Of a DNA stretch of 64,000 bases, positions 16,545 to 25,544 are shown piece by piece. Source of the stretch: Chthonomonas sp. UBA2017. GTDB taxonomy: Bacteria > Armatimonadota > Fimbriimonadia > Fimbriimonadales > Fimbriimonadaceae. Under the pieces are notes generated by a model. It was not told where the DNA came from. It was given only the letters and a program-made list of their open reading frames with translations, and ran no database searches. Made by a program: the position numbers and the translations under genes. Within the stretch, counting starts at the first letter, position 1; the number at the start of each line of letters is the position of its first letter. The stretch is from the NCBI GenBank assembly GCA_002335425.1, contig DDCB01000038.1, forward strand, positions 1 to 64,000. The letters run 5' to 3'.

Positions 16545-17234
16545 TCAATCCTCCTCGAACTCTGGATCCACGGTCATGGGCCGCTTCTCCAACACGCGGG
16601 CTCGACCGCCCAGAATCATCACTGTGAGCATTCCGGCCAAAAAGCCCCCCGCGTGGGCCCAGTTCGCCACGCCCTGTTGCTGAAAGAAAATCTGGAATAA
16701 AAACCACATCCCCAGCAAGACCCACGCGGCGACCACGAATGGCCAAAAGAAGAGCGGCGGAATGATGAACTTGATCCGGGCACCCGGAAACAGCAGGAAA
16801 TAGCAACCCAAAACCCCACCAATGGCACCGGATGCGCCGAGCAAGGCCGCCGAAGAACTCGACATCACGAAGATATGGGTGGCGGTGGCGAAGAGACCCC
16901 AAAAAAGATAGAACACGGCAAACCGAGGACCGCCGAGAGCATTTTCAACCGACGGACCGAACGCCCACAAGAAGATCAAATTACTCAGGACGTGCGCCCA
17001 ATTCGCGTGCAAAAAGAGGCACGTAAACATCTTGCTGAGTTCGTACCAACTGCCTCGGCCTTGGAGCGCATCGATCACATTTTTGGGGCGGCAGGCAAGG
17101 TCACTGAAGACCAAGCTCTCGCCAAAGATCGACCAGTTTCGATCCCACAAGAAGACCAAACCACAAAGCGCCATGATGGTGTAAGTCACCACCGGCTTTT
17201 GCGTGATATTCAGGTCGTCGCGGAGAGGAAACAT
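16545..17234 (-). CDS. Rhomboid intramembrane serine protease
   Basis: A 229-residue membrane protein with six helices. The catalytic dyad is visible as Ser135 in LLGASGAIGG and His194 in NWAHAGGFLAG. The helix-2 block LFLHANWAHVLSNLIFLWAFG is the conserved HxxxN segment. Rhomboids cut helices of membrane substrates within the bilayer. The ATG at 17234 is preferred over a TTG three codons upstream. It is the first gene of the csaB operon and its substrate may be an envelope protein encoded nearby. Confidence 0.92.
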   Translation of the reverse strand: MFPLRDDLNITQKPVVTYTIMALCGLVFLWDRNWSIFGESLVFSDLACRPKNVIDALQGRGSWYELSKMFTCLFLHANWAHVLSNLIFLWAFGPSVENALGGPRFAVFYLFWGLFATATHIFVMSSSSAALLGASGAIGGVLGCYFLLFPGARIKFIIPPLFFWPFVVAAWVLLGMWFLFQIFFQQQGVANWAHAGGFLAGMLTVMILGGRARVLEKRPMTVDPEFEED

Positions 17235-17270
17235 GGCGGCCAATCCCAGCAGGGGGCGAGCCCCGTCATT

Positions 17271-19262
17271 CTACCGGTCCCAGAAAACTCCCAGTTGGCT
17301 TTCGGTGGCGGTTGGGCCTCGGTCTTTCCAATTCGCCTGACGATTTCCGTTCTTCGCCCACGAGGTGGCGGCGGGATAGGTATCGCTGCCGCCCAGGTCC
17401 ATAAACACCCCCAGGGCGAGGCCGCGTTCTCGAAGCGAGCCTTTCAGCGCTTCGGCTGCCTGGCCCAAGGTCAGACCGGAGCCGTCATATCGGTCGTTCC
17501 CCAGGAAGTCCACGAAGACCCCGATCCCGTTGCTGTTTCCGGCCCCCAGGCTCAGGTTGGGAGCCTCGTACTGATCGTCGCCTTGCCGGTCCAGCAGCAT
17601 CCCTGTGCCAAAGTCGTGGCCGGCCCCTTGGGCCATGTTCATCCGCCCCGCATAAGCGTCGTTTCCGTCCTGGTCCTCCAGATATCCGACGGCGAAGTGC
17701 GCGGAGGCCCCCTGGACGTACCACTGCCCGAGGTATCGATCTGATCCCGCCGAGTCGAGCAACAACCCGACGCCCTCCCAATACCCCACGCCTTGGCCAA
17801 AGACGCCGCAACTGTACTGGTCATCGCCGCTTTGGTCCATCAAGAGTCCAATCCCCCCACTGAGGGAATGTCCATCCAGGTAGTCCGCGCGTCGACCGTT
17901 GCCGGCCCCTTGGGCCATGCTGACGTTGTGGTCTTTGGATTGGGGCGAAGGAAAATCGAGGACGACATTATTGGCCAGGTAGCTATCGTTCCCGCTTCGG
18001 TCGAGCAGAATCCCGCAACCCGATGTCTGTCCGACGCCTTGAACTTGATTAAATCCCTCGTATCGGTCCTTGCCCGCCCCGTCTTCGAGCACGGCGACAC
18101 CGAACATCGCATACGCCTGGGAGTTGGTGTAGGCATCGTATGTGTCATCTCCTTCCCGGTCGAAAAGGATCGCCATGCCCATCGTCGCCGAAGCCAGACC
18201 GGGCCGGAGAGACCGATACAGGTCGTTCCCAGCCAAGTCGGTCAAAAAGGCATAGCCAAAAAGTGCGGACGCAGGGCCCGGCAAGAATCGCTCCGCCGAG
18301 CGTTGGGGCGACTGATCGACTGTTTGCTGAGCGAGAGCCTTGCTCGACAGATACCGATCGTCGCCGACCGTGTCGATCACCACGCTGCACCAGTTGTTCA
18401 CCGCTCGGTTGTTGGGCAGGTTCAGGTAGGTGTCGCTCCCGCCCGTATCGAGGATGAGCAAGGTCTGTCGGTCGACATGCTCGGAGTTGCTTCCCCCGGT
18501 CAGAACGACCCAACCCCAGGCGGTTTCGAACCGAAGGTCAAACTTTGTTTCTGGCGAGACGGCCTGGATCAAGACGCTGGCCTCTTGAACGGCAAGACCT
18601 AAGTCATAGGCACCTGCCGAGAGAAAGAGCGGATCGACCGACTCCATAAATTCAATCTGCCGCCGAACATCGAGCGGCTCATCATTCTCGGGGTCCATCT
18701 TCATGAACCGGTCGAACTCCAAGGCGAGCTGTTGGCTGTTCGAAAAGGCGGCTCGTCGATATCGGATCGACTCCATCGCGACATCCAGGATCAGTGCGGC
18801 AGCTTGCCGAACTTCTTGGGGCACCTTGCTCTCGTCGGGCAAATCCCCGCGAAAGAGGCCTTCGGCTTGCATACGCTGCATCGTTTTGCGGAAACCTTGC
18901 GGGCCTTTGGCAATCTCAACCGAGGCCGCGATCGGGTTCCCCAGCAAAGATCGCCGGATTCCCCAGCCGATCATCCGACCCCCGAGGCTCAAGGTGTCGG
19001 CGGGCTTTCCCGCCAACGGGTCGATCTGCTTTCGCCAGGCCTCCACCAAGAACGGCGAACGCCAAGGATTTTCGTGCATCGATGAAAAGAGGGCCGTCCG
19101 AAACTGCGACTGCTCAAAGAATCGAAGCAAATTCTTGTCATAAGTCGCCATTGCCGGGCTCAAACCCGCCGTTCCGAGCGCAACTGTAAATTCGTTGTCT
19201 AAACTGGGAGCAGGTTGGGCCGTGATGACCGCAAGACTGCACAACATCGCGAGAGCGTTCAT
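17271..19262 (-). CDS. Exported protein with about eleven GxDxY repeats
   Basis: A 663-residue protein with a hydrophobic leader (MNALAMLCSLAVITA). The first half is helical and unrecognised. From about residue 260 to the C-terminus come about eleven imperfect repeats of 30-40 residues, each with a core such as GLLLDSAGSDRY or GMLLDRQGDDQY followed by a QGxG turn. The pattern suggests a regular beta-solenoid with acidic turns, possibly calcium-binding like RTX repeats, though the RTX nonapeptide itself is absent. AGGAG lies seven bases before the ATG at 19262, which fixes the start although an open frame extends to 19439. The start region overlaps that of the divergent hydrolase. Confidence 0.7.
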   Translation of the reverse strand: MNALAMLCSLAVITAQPAPSLDNEFTVALGTAGLSPAMATYDKNLLRFFEQSQFRTALFSSMHENPWRSPFLVEAWRKQIDPLAGKPADTLSLGGRMIGWGIRRSLLGNPIAASVEIAKGPQGFRKTMQRMQAEGLFRGDLPDESKVPQEVRQAAALILDVAMESIRYRRAAFSNSQQLALEFDRFMKMDPENDEPLDVRRQIEFMESVDPLFLSAGAYDLGLAVQEASVLIQAVSPETKFDLRFETAWGWVVLTGGSNSEHVDRQTLLILDTGGSDTYLNLPNNRAVNNWCSVVIDTVGDDRYLSSKALAQQTVDQSPQRSAERFLPGPASALFGYAFLTDLAGNDLYRSLRPGLASATMGMAILFDREGDDTYDAYTNSQAYAMFGVAVLEDGAGKDRYEGFNQVQGVGQTSGCGILLDRSGNDSYLANNVVLDFPSPQSKDHNVSMAQGAGNGRRADYLDGHSLSGGIGLLMDQSGDDQYSCGVFGQGVGYWEGVGLLLDSAGSDRYLGQWYVQGASAHFAVGYLEDQDGNDAYAGRMNMAQGAGHDFGTGMLLDRQGDDQYEAPNLSLGAGNSNGIGVFVDFLGNDRYDGSGLTLGQAAEALKGSLRERGLALGVFMDLGGSDTYPAATSWAKNGNRQANWKDRGPTATESQLGVFWDR

Positions 19263-20445
19263 AGTTTTTCTCCTGACGAGTGGCGGTGCCTCTGTCACTT
19301 TGGCGCAGGCACCGGCGGTGACGCTACCCCCGCCGGAAATCTCATTCGGAAATCCGCGGTTTCGAGAGGCGACTGAATCCGCCGAGGTTTTTGACTTGCA
19401 GTTTCCGTCAGCCCTGGCATCGCCATGGGACGAAAACAACGTGGTCCCGATCCGAGCGTTTTTTCCGACCCAGCGCCTCCGCCGGGCTCCGGTGGTGATT
19501 TTGCTTCATTTTTGGGGTGCCTCGGATGGACGGGTCGAACAGTCGTTTGCCGAAGAACTGAACCGCCGAGGAATCGGCGCAGTCCTGATGGCGTTGCCTT
19601 ATCACTTGGGCAGGACGCCGGCAGGGTTCCGAAGTGGAGAACTCGCGGTCCGGCCCGACGTCCGCTCACTGGTCGAGACGATGACCCAAAGCGTGCTTGA
19701 TGTTCGCCGGACGATCGACTGGATTCAGACTCGCCCCGAGTTCGATCCCCAAAAAATCGGCATTTCAGGAACGAGCCTCGGGGGGATCGTCGCCTCGCTC
19801 GCGTTTAACATCGACCCGCGACTCCAGACTGCGTCGTTCATGTTGGCCGGGGTCGATCTCGCCAAAATCCTTTGGAACAGTTCGAGAGTCGTCTCTCAGC
19901 GTGAAACGCTCCGGAGGCAAGGCTACACCGAGGATCGACTCCGGCAAGAGCTGGCCGAAATCGAGCCGACCCGCTACGCTTCTCCACGGGAAGATCGTCG
20001 AACCTACGTGATCGCAGCCCGATTTGACACGATCATCCCCAAGCAGTCCACCGAATCGCTCATCGCGATGTTGCAAAGTCCAGAAGTTCTTTGGCTCGAC
20101 ACCGGGCATGTTGGCGGATTCCTCGTCGAGCGAGCGGTCTGGCAAAGTGCGGCCAAGTTCTTCGAGGCCGTCTTTGAGGCGAGGCCTTTCTCGGCGCCGC
20201 AACGATTTTTTTCGCCTACGATTCGGGTCGGGATCCAAGCCAACGGCGACCATGGACTTCAGATCGCGGCCGGAATCGACCTGTGGAGGTCGAACCGAGC
20301 TGGCGATGGCTTTGCATCTGCTTTGATCACCCCGCGCGGGCCTCAGGGCTTTATCGGCTATCGAGTTACCCGCGGACTCAGCGTGGGGGTTTCAGTCACT
20401 ACCAAAAAAACCACTTGGGGAGTGTTTTGGAACCTCGTTCTTTGA
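19225..20445 (+). CDS. Exported alpha/beta hydrolase
   Basis: A 406-residue protein with a good signal peptide from the ATG at 19225 (LHNIARAFIVFLLTSGGASV, cleavage near LAQA). The hydrolase core includes PVVILLHFWGAS, the nucleophile elbow GISGTSLGG (Ser184), an acid in AARFDTIIP and a histidine in LDTGHVGGF. This is a serine esterase or peptidase fold of unknown substrate. The last 70 residues form short strands resembling a surface domain. Its 5' end overlaps the divergent repeat protein by 38 bases, and the acetyltransferase gene begins within its 3' end. Confidence 0.8.
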   Translation: MTARLHNIARAFIVFLLTSGGASVTLAQAPAVTLPPPEISFGNPRFREATESAEVFDLQFPSALASPWDENNVVPIRAFFPTQRLRRAPVVILLHFWGASDGRVEQSFAEELNRRGIGAVLMALPYHLGRTPAGFRSGELAVRPDVRSLVETMTQSVLDVRRTIDWIQTRPEFDPQKIGISGTSLGGIVASLAFNIDPRLQTASFMLAGVDLAKILWNSSRVVSQRETLRRQGYTEDRLRQELAEIEPTRYASPREDRRTYVIAARFDTIIPKQSTESLIAMLQSPEVLWLDTGHVGGFLVERAVWQSAAKFFEAVFEARPFSAPQRFFSPTIRVGIQANGDHGLQIAAGIDLWRSNRAGDGFASALITPRGPQGFIGYRVTRGLSVGVSVTTKKTTWGVFWNLVL

Positions 20446-21200
20446 TCGAGCAGGACCGGGCCCAGGCCCGGGCCAATTTGGTTTGGACCTACTCCGAGCT
20501 GGCTCGCCAGGTTCCCGGCTCGGAGCTTCAGCCTCTCGGGGACGGGTGGCTGTGCCGAGCGCCTCACGACATGCCTTTTTGTAATTTCGGCATTGGGCTC
20601 GGAGTCGACCTTGATCCGAGTTCGACGGTCGATTTGAAGGCCACAGTGCAGTTTCAGTTGCCGAACCAGTCGTTTCGAATTTTCTGTCTGACCGAAGGCG
20701 AACACCCGGTCCGCAACCAGACCATGGCCCAGTTTGGGTTTCGCTCGACGAGCCGAATCTGCCATCTCAAATCGGCTCAGGCCCAGGGGCCGATGCTCAA
20801 GCCTGAGGAGGTGATCGATCCGACGTCGCGCCTCGAACTCGCGAGCTTCATGGCCAAGCAGTTTTTCTGGCGTCAGCCCGAGCACCAGCGCCGCCGGATT
20901 GCCGAAGCCACCGCGCGCTCTGGGCACCGCCTCTTTCGAGTAGACCAAAACGGGATTCTCCTCGGTGGCTGGATGCTGACGGAGACCCCTCAAGCCATGG
21001 GCCTTTACAACGTCTGCGTTGGCCTCGAGCAGCGAGGTCGGGGACTGGGGCGCAGCATGGTCCGAACCGCCCAAGCACAGGCCCAAGAGGCTGGACGCCC
21101 CCTCTTTCTGCAGTGCGATCCCGCGCTCCGACGTTGGTATGAAGCTCTGGGGTTCGAGTCCCAAGGGCAAATTGAGACTTTTTCGAAGAATTCTAGTTGA
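20427..21200 (+). CDS. GNAT-family acetyltransferase
   Basis: About 257 residues from a TTG at 20427 that follows GGGGAG by four bases; no ATG gives a sensible N-terminus. The C-terminal half is a GNAT domain: FRVDQNGILLGGWML, then GLYNVCVGLEQRGRGLGRSM with the RGxGxG acetyl-CoA loop, and WYEALGFESQG near the end. The N-terminal half is a second, degenerate GNAT-like domain. The start overlaps the end of the hydrolase gene by 19 bases, so the two may be translated together. The substrate is unknown. Confidence 0.8.
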   Translation: MEPRSLIEQDRAQARANLVWTYSELARQVPGSELQPLGDGWLCRAPHDMPFCNFGIGLGVDLDPSSTVDLKATVQFQLPNQSFRIFCLTEGEHPVRNQTMAQFGFRSTSRICHLKSAQAQGPMLKPEEVIDPTSRLELASFMAKQFFWRQPEHQRRRIAEATARSGHRLFRVDQNGILLGGWMLTETPQAMGLYNVCVGLEQRGRGLGRSMVRTAQAQAQEAGRPLFLQCDPALRRWYEALGFESQGQIETFSKNSS

Positions 21201-21224
21201 ATTTCTTAAAGATCGTCGTATAAT
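21197..21224 (+). promoter_or_regulatory. Sigma-70-type promoter of the prepilin gene
   Basis: TTGAAT at 21197-21202 and TATAAT at 21219-21224 are 16 bases apart. The -35 element overlaps the stop of the acetyltransferase gene. Transcription would begin about 15 bases before the ATG at 21248. Confidence 0.6.
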
Positions 21225-21247
21225 GACCGTGTACAGGGTTCCTGGAG

Positions 21248-22111
21248 ATGAAGCGCGCGTTCACCCTGGTCGAAGTTGTGGTGGTCATGGCAATCGTCAT
21301 GATCTTGGCCGCCATCATGTTTCCGGTCTTTCGCTCTGTGAAGGCATCGGCGATTCAAACTGCGTGCTTGAGCAACTTCAAACAAGGGCATCTCGCCATG
21401 ACGGCGTACACGACCGACTACTCCGACTCCTTCCCGATCGTGAGTTACACCCATCCTGGGGCTGGCGAGCCTTTGACCGATCGAACTTGGGTGCAATTGA
21501 CGTTGCCCTATGCCAAGGACTTTCGAGTTTTCCTTTGTCCTGGCGACTATTCAAAGAAAGACCCGAACGCGACTTTTGACCGGGATCTCGTCGTGGGCGA
21601 TGTCTATGCTCGATATTACGAGGCTTCCAAACGGTCCAATCTGGGCTACAACTCGATGTACCTGGCCCCGGTCGTGATGTCGCCGAACTCGATTACCGTT
21701 CTCTCCGCGAACAGCTCTATGGTGGGACGACCCGCCCGAACTCTCCTCTTCGTCGATTCAGTCCACGACTTGGACAGCAACGGTCGGCCCGTGGGCGGCG
21801 GGTCTCACCTGGTGGTTCCACCGTGCCGGTACACGAACCTGGAGGCTGGAAGCGACACCTTCTGGGGCGGAGGCATCTCCGAAGAGTCTAGTTTCTTCCA
21901 AGCCAACCAAGGATGGACCGAAGAGTCAGGAGTCGAAACCAACTTCATGGGCGGCGCTTGGCCCTGGCATAACGGCCGGATGAATATCATCAACGTCGAC
22001 GGCAGCGCAGATTCGCTCACCCAAGGTGAACTGGAGCGAGGTTGCGAAGTTCGACCGAACTTCGCGGGCACGATCCACGACACGTGGCGCTATCTCTGGG
22101 ACCTCAACTAA
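21248..22111 (+). CDS. Prepilin-like protein with H-X9-DG motif
   Basis: A 287-residue type IV pilin-like protein. MKRAFTLVEVVVVMAIVMIL is a class-III signal with the conserved Thr-Leu-x-Glu after the prepilin peptidase site. The C-terminal HNGRMNIINVDG fits the H-X9-DG signature of a large pseudopilin family expanded in Planctomycetes, Verrucomicrobia and Armatimonadota. It is processed by prepilin peptidase and assembled in or displayed from the envelope; the exact role of this subfamily is unknown. GGAG is adjacent to the ATG, and the gene has its own promoter. Confidence 0.9.
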   Translation: MKRAFTLVEVVVVMAIVMILAAIMFPVFRSVKASAIQTACLSNFKQGHLAMTAYTTDYSDSFPIVSYTHPGAGEPLTDRTWVQLTLPYAKDFRVFLCPGDYSKKDPNATFDRDLVVGDVYARYYEASKRSNLGYNSMYLAPVVMSPNSITVLSANSSMVGRPARTLLFVDSVHDLDSNGRPVGGGSHLVVPPCRYTNLEAGSDTFWGGGISEESSFFQANQGWTEESGVETNFMGGAWPWHNGRMNIINVDGSADSLTQGELERGCEVRPNFAGTIHDTWRYLWDLN

Positions 22112-22191
22112 GCCTCGGCCCCGTCTCCGGTGTCATAATCTTTGATTGGGCTCGGCCTTTGGCCTGCCCTTAACGGAGACCAAACCCTGAG

Positions 22192-23115
22192 ATGAAAGTA
22201 AGTATTATTGGCGGCGGTGGCCGCGTTGGATCGGACGCCGCGTTTTGCCTACAACTGGGCGGCATCGTCAAAGAGATCGCTCTCGTCGATGCGAACGCCG
22301 ACATGGCCGCCGGAGAGGCGCTTGACCTGCGCCACGGATCGGCTCTGACCTCGAGCCAGATCATCACCAGTGGCGACTATGACGTCGTCAACGGCAGTGA
22401 CTGCGTCGTGATCACCGCGGGTCTGCGGCGCAAGCCCGATGAAAGCCGACTGGAGCTGATTAACCGTAACGTCGTCCTTTTCAAAGGCATCCTGGAGAGT
22501 CTCAAGACGTGCAAATTGCCAGCCGATGCGACGATCCTCGTGGTCTCGAACCCCGTCGATATTCTCACCCAACTCGCTGCCACCAGCGGCATCCTGCCGG
22601 TGCCGCAAGTCATCGGCCTCGGCACGGTCCTCGACACGTGTCGATTCCGATCATTGCTGGCCGACCACTTCAAGGTCGGAGCCACGGACGTTCATGCGCT
22701 GATCTTGGGCGAGCACGGCGATTCGATGGTGCCGATCTGGTCTTCGGCAACGGTCAACGGCATCTCGATCAAGAGTCTGCCAGGCTATAGCGACGAAGCC
22801 GCTCAAGGCGTCTTTGAGTTCACGAAGAAGTCCGGGGCTGAAGTCATTCGACTCAAAGGCGGAGCCGGACGAGCCGTCGGCGTTTCGATCGCCCGCGTGG
22901 TCGAAGCGATGGCGCTCGATAACGGCGCGATTTTGCCGATCAGCGCCATGCAAAGCGGCAAGCTGGGCCTGAAGGACGTCGCCTTGTCGTTGCCCACCCG
23001 AGTCGTTCGCAAGGGCGTCGGCGAGATCTTGGAGCCAGCAGTCTCGGATGCCGAGCGGGCCGGGCTCGAAGCCTCGGCGGCGGCGCTCCTGAGCGTCTGG
23101 AATCAGATTCAGTAA
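22192..23115 (+). CDS. mdh: Malate dehydrogenase of the LDH-like type
   Basis: A 307-residue NAD-dependent dehydrogenase of the lactate/malate family. The Rossmann motif GGGGRVGS starts at residue 7. Catalytic Asp148 and His175 are in place (GTVLDTCRFR, LGEHGDSMV) with substrate-binding Arg86 and Arg151. Arg80, in the mobile loop position before KP, is Arg as in malate dehydrogenases; lactate enzymes have Gln there. Oxaloacetate specificity is therefore predicted. A strong terminator follows. Confidence 0.88.
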   Translation: MKVSIIGGGGRVGSDAAFCLQLGGIVKEIALVDANADMAAGEALDLRHGSALTSSQIITSGDYDVVNGSDCVVITAGLRRKPDESRLELINRNVVLFKGILESLKTCKLPADATILVVSNPVDILTQLAATSGILPVPQVIGLGTVLDTCRFRSLLADHFKVGATDVHALILGEHGDSMVPIWSSATVNGISIKSLPGYSDEAAQGVFEFTKKSGAEVIRLKGGAGRAVGVSIARVVEAMALDNGAILPISAMQSGKLGLKDVALSLPTRVVRKGVGEILEPAVSDAERAGLEASAAALLSVWNQIQ

Positions 23116-23135
23116 AGGGGCTACGCTCCAAGGAC

Positions 23136-23176
23136 CTCGGGCTCGGAGTGACCTCCGGGCCCGAGATTTCTCTTTT
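23136..23176 (+). terminator. Intrinsic terminator after mdh
   Basis: CTCGGGC, T, CGGAG pairs with CTCCG, G, GCCCGAG through a TGAC loop, a 13-bp stem with one G-T pair, and is followed by ATTTCTCTTTT. It lies 20 bases after the mdh stop and just before the convergent VIT-VWA gene. Confidence 0.75.
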
Positions 23177-23181
23177 GCTCG

Positions 23182-25440
23182 CTAGAGCGGCTTGATCTTT
23201 TCGACGACCGCCTCCAGCGCGAGCGCCTTCAAACGAGCCCGATCCACTTGGCCAAACAAGATCCTGAGCTGGTCGTCCCGCGCCTCGACTTTGAAGCCTA
23301 ACTTCTCAAGTTTCTTGATCGTCTCTGGGCTCAGATCCTGGACCCAGACTTGAACTTCCAGGCGGGTGGCCTTGCTCGCCAGAAGCTCGGCGGAGACTTT
23401 CTTTTTGACCGTTTCGGCATCGCGCTTCTCTTTTTCTGCCGGCGTCTTAGGTGCGGCCTCATCCGACCAGACTCCGGACTGATTCAAACTCTTTGCCGCT
23501 GGCATCGCCGCTCCGGTCGTGCGGAGACCGCCCATGCTGCCTCCTCGACCGCCCCCACCCGGCGAACCAGGTGCCCGCCCGGCTTCATCTCGAGTGCCCA
23601 GCGTGACCCCGTCAGTCATCTCGACCGGGACCGCCACCCGTCGCTGCTTGCCCCCGACGTTCACAATTCGTTCTTCGACGGCCACAAACGACGTGTAAGC
23701 GCTCATCAAGCCGAACTCCAGGGCGAGCTCGGTCATCGCCTCTTTCGAGGCCCCCGGCTGACCTTCCCTCTCCGCCATCCAGCCTTGGCGCTCCAAAGCA
23801 TCGAGCTTGGCGCGGGCCCAAAGCGAAGCGATCGCATTGCCGGACCGATCCTCGGCGGGCAGGTTGACATTCAGCGTCGTCGACCAAGGCTGGCCGCCGA
23901 GCTTGCCTCGGATGGTGATCTGGGCGGGGCCGGACTTCGAGTAGCGGCCCTTCAAGATCACCGGGCTGTGGCTGAAGACATCGGGAATCTGGTCGGGGAG
24001 AACGTCCGAGACGCCCTCGCCTTCAATTTCGGCCTCGATGTGGGTGAGGACCGGCGCGTCGATCCTTCGTAAAAACCGGTCGACCGCCGAATCCGCCGCC
24101 TCTTGAAGAGTGACGATCTCACTCGCACCCTTTCCTTCGGCCGACATCGAGTCGATAAGATAGGTGTTCACTCCGTTCCCAATCCCGAAGGTGAAGACTC
24201 GCGAGTTCGCCCGCCCTCGCTGAATGGCTTTCAGCACCGAGACCTCATCGCCAATAAAGCCGTCGGTATTGAAAACGACATATCGCGGCCGGGTTCGGTC
24301 CGGGGCCGGAGCGAGCGCAGCGGTGATGGCCTTGTAAAGCTGGGTCCCCCCGTTCGCCTGGAGTCCGCGAATGAAGCGGGTGGCCTGCTCGATATTGGGT
24401 TCATTGACCGGCCGAGGGAAAGGCCACAGCCAGCGAACGTCGTTCGAGAATCCCATCACATTGAAGGTGTCCTGAGGCCTCAAGGCTTTGACGATCTTCT
24501 CGCTGAGCTCCTTCGACTTTTCGATCGGAAAGCCCGATTGGCTGCCGCTTTGATCCATCACAAAGATCATCTCTCGCGGACTGATTTGGCTCGGCTGAGG
24601 AGCCTTGGGCGGCAACATCAGGAGGGTGAAGAACCCACCCTTTTCTTTCTGAGCATGAGTCAGAAATGCGGTTTTGACCGCACCTTCGGCCATCCCCATT
24701 CGCAAGATGAAGTCGCGGTTCGGAATTTCATCGCGCTTTTTGAGGGTCACCCGGGCTTGGGACGGGCCTTGCCGACGAATATCCACCTCGTGCAGCACCG
24801 ATTCCAGGCCCGTCATCGGAGCCCCGGCATCGATATTCACCGTCATTTCAATCTGGGCGCCTGATCGGACATTGGGAGGCAGGGTTGGCGGACTGATCTT
24901 GTTCGGGTCTTCGGCGTTTGCGACAAATCGAGGTCCGACTACCATCGGATAGCTGAAAGTGAAGCTCCCCTCATCGTACTTCAGCAGTTGGACGTAGCTG
25001 ATTTCAACCTCGATTTTTTTGCCGGGCATCAGGTTCGCGATGGACTGGGTGAAGATGTTGGGGCGCTCTTGATCGAGAAGGGCCGCCGATTGGCCCCGCC
25101 GCTTGGCGTCTTCGTAAACTTGGCGAGCCTCCTCGCGTCGCCGAATCGTGGCTTCGATGATGCGATCCCCGATGCGAATTCGCATTCGATCGACTGCGGC
25201 ATCGGGCGGCAAAGGAAAGGTGTAGATCGCCTCGATCGGAGTCGGGCTCGGATTTGAAAACGTCTGGACGAGCGTCACCCGAGCTCCGAATCCGGCGATG
25301 TCCGCATTCACCCGCGTGCTCTCCAGGGGACAGATGAGTCCTAATTTTCCATCGGGAGTCCGACAGACCAGATCACCCGCGCCCACCATCTCGTGGGGCG
25401 GACCAAAAACGACGGCCAAAATGGGCAAGACATGAAGCAT
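23182..25440 (-). CDS. Exported VIT and VWA domain protein
   Basis: A 752-residue protein with a short hydrophobic leader from the ATG at 25440, which GAGGTGG precedes by seven bases. A VIT domain follows (about 25-155; TLVQTFSNPSPTPIEAIYTF and ARQVYEDAKRRGQSAALL), then a VWA domain (about 285-460) with the MIDAS motif MDQSGSQSG. After residue 590 comes a Gly-rich linker and a small alpha/beta C-terminal domain. The architecture resembles inter-alpha-trypsin inhibitor heavy chains and bacterial surface adhesion proteins. No sortase signal is seen. It probably mediates metal-dependent protein contacts outside the cytoplasm. Confidence 0.85.
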   Translation of the reverse strand: MLHVLPILAVVFGPPHEMVGAGDLVCRTPDGKLGLICPLESTRVNADIAGFGARVTLVQTFSNPSPTPIEAIYTFPLPPDAAVDRMRIRIGDRIIEATIRRREEARQVYEDAKRRGQSAALLDQERPNIFTQSIANLMPGKKIEVEISYVQLLKYDEGSFTFSYPMVVGPRFVANAEDPNKISPPTLPPNVRSGAQIEMTVNIDAGAPMTGLESVLHEVDIRRQGPSQARVTLKKRDEIPNRDFILRMGMAEGAVKTAFLTHAQKEKGGFFTLLMLPPKAPQPSQISPREMIFVMDQSGSQSGFPIEKSKELSEKIVKALRPQDTFNVMGFSNDVRWLWPFPRPVNEPNIEQATRFIRGLQANGGTQLYKAITAALAPAPDRTRPRYVVFNTDGFIGDEVSVLKAIQRGRANSRVFTFGIGNGVNTYLIDSMSAEGKGASEIVTLQEAADSAVDRFLRRIDAPVLTHIEAEIEGEGVSDVLPDQIPDVFSHSPVILKGRYSKSGPAQITIRGKLGGQPWSTTLNVNLPAEDRSGNAIASLWARAKLDALERQGWMAEREGQPGASKEAMTELALEFGLMSAYTSFVAVEERIVNVGGKQRRVAVPVEMTDGVTLGTRDEAGRAPGSPGGGGRGGSMGGLRTTGAAMPAAKSLNQSGVWSDEAAPKTPAEKEKRDAETVKKKVSAELLASKATRLEVQVWVQDLSPETIKKLEKLGFKVEARDDQLRILFGQVDRARLKALALEAVVEKIKPL

Positions 25441-25544
25441 CGTCAACCACCTCTTCAGGATTCGAACCCGTTGGGGTTCTCTTGACCTTGAGATGTTTCA
25501 AAGGCCAGCAAGGTTACGACGCAAGCGCCACAATAAGGATTGGC

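Noticed and set aside
19263..19439. N-terminal extension of the repeat protein
   Set aside because: AGGAG before the ATG at 19262 and the signal-like leader fix the start; the extension is low-complexity.
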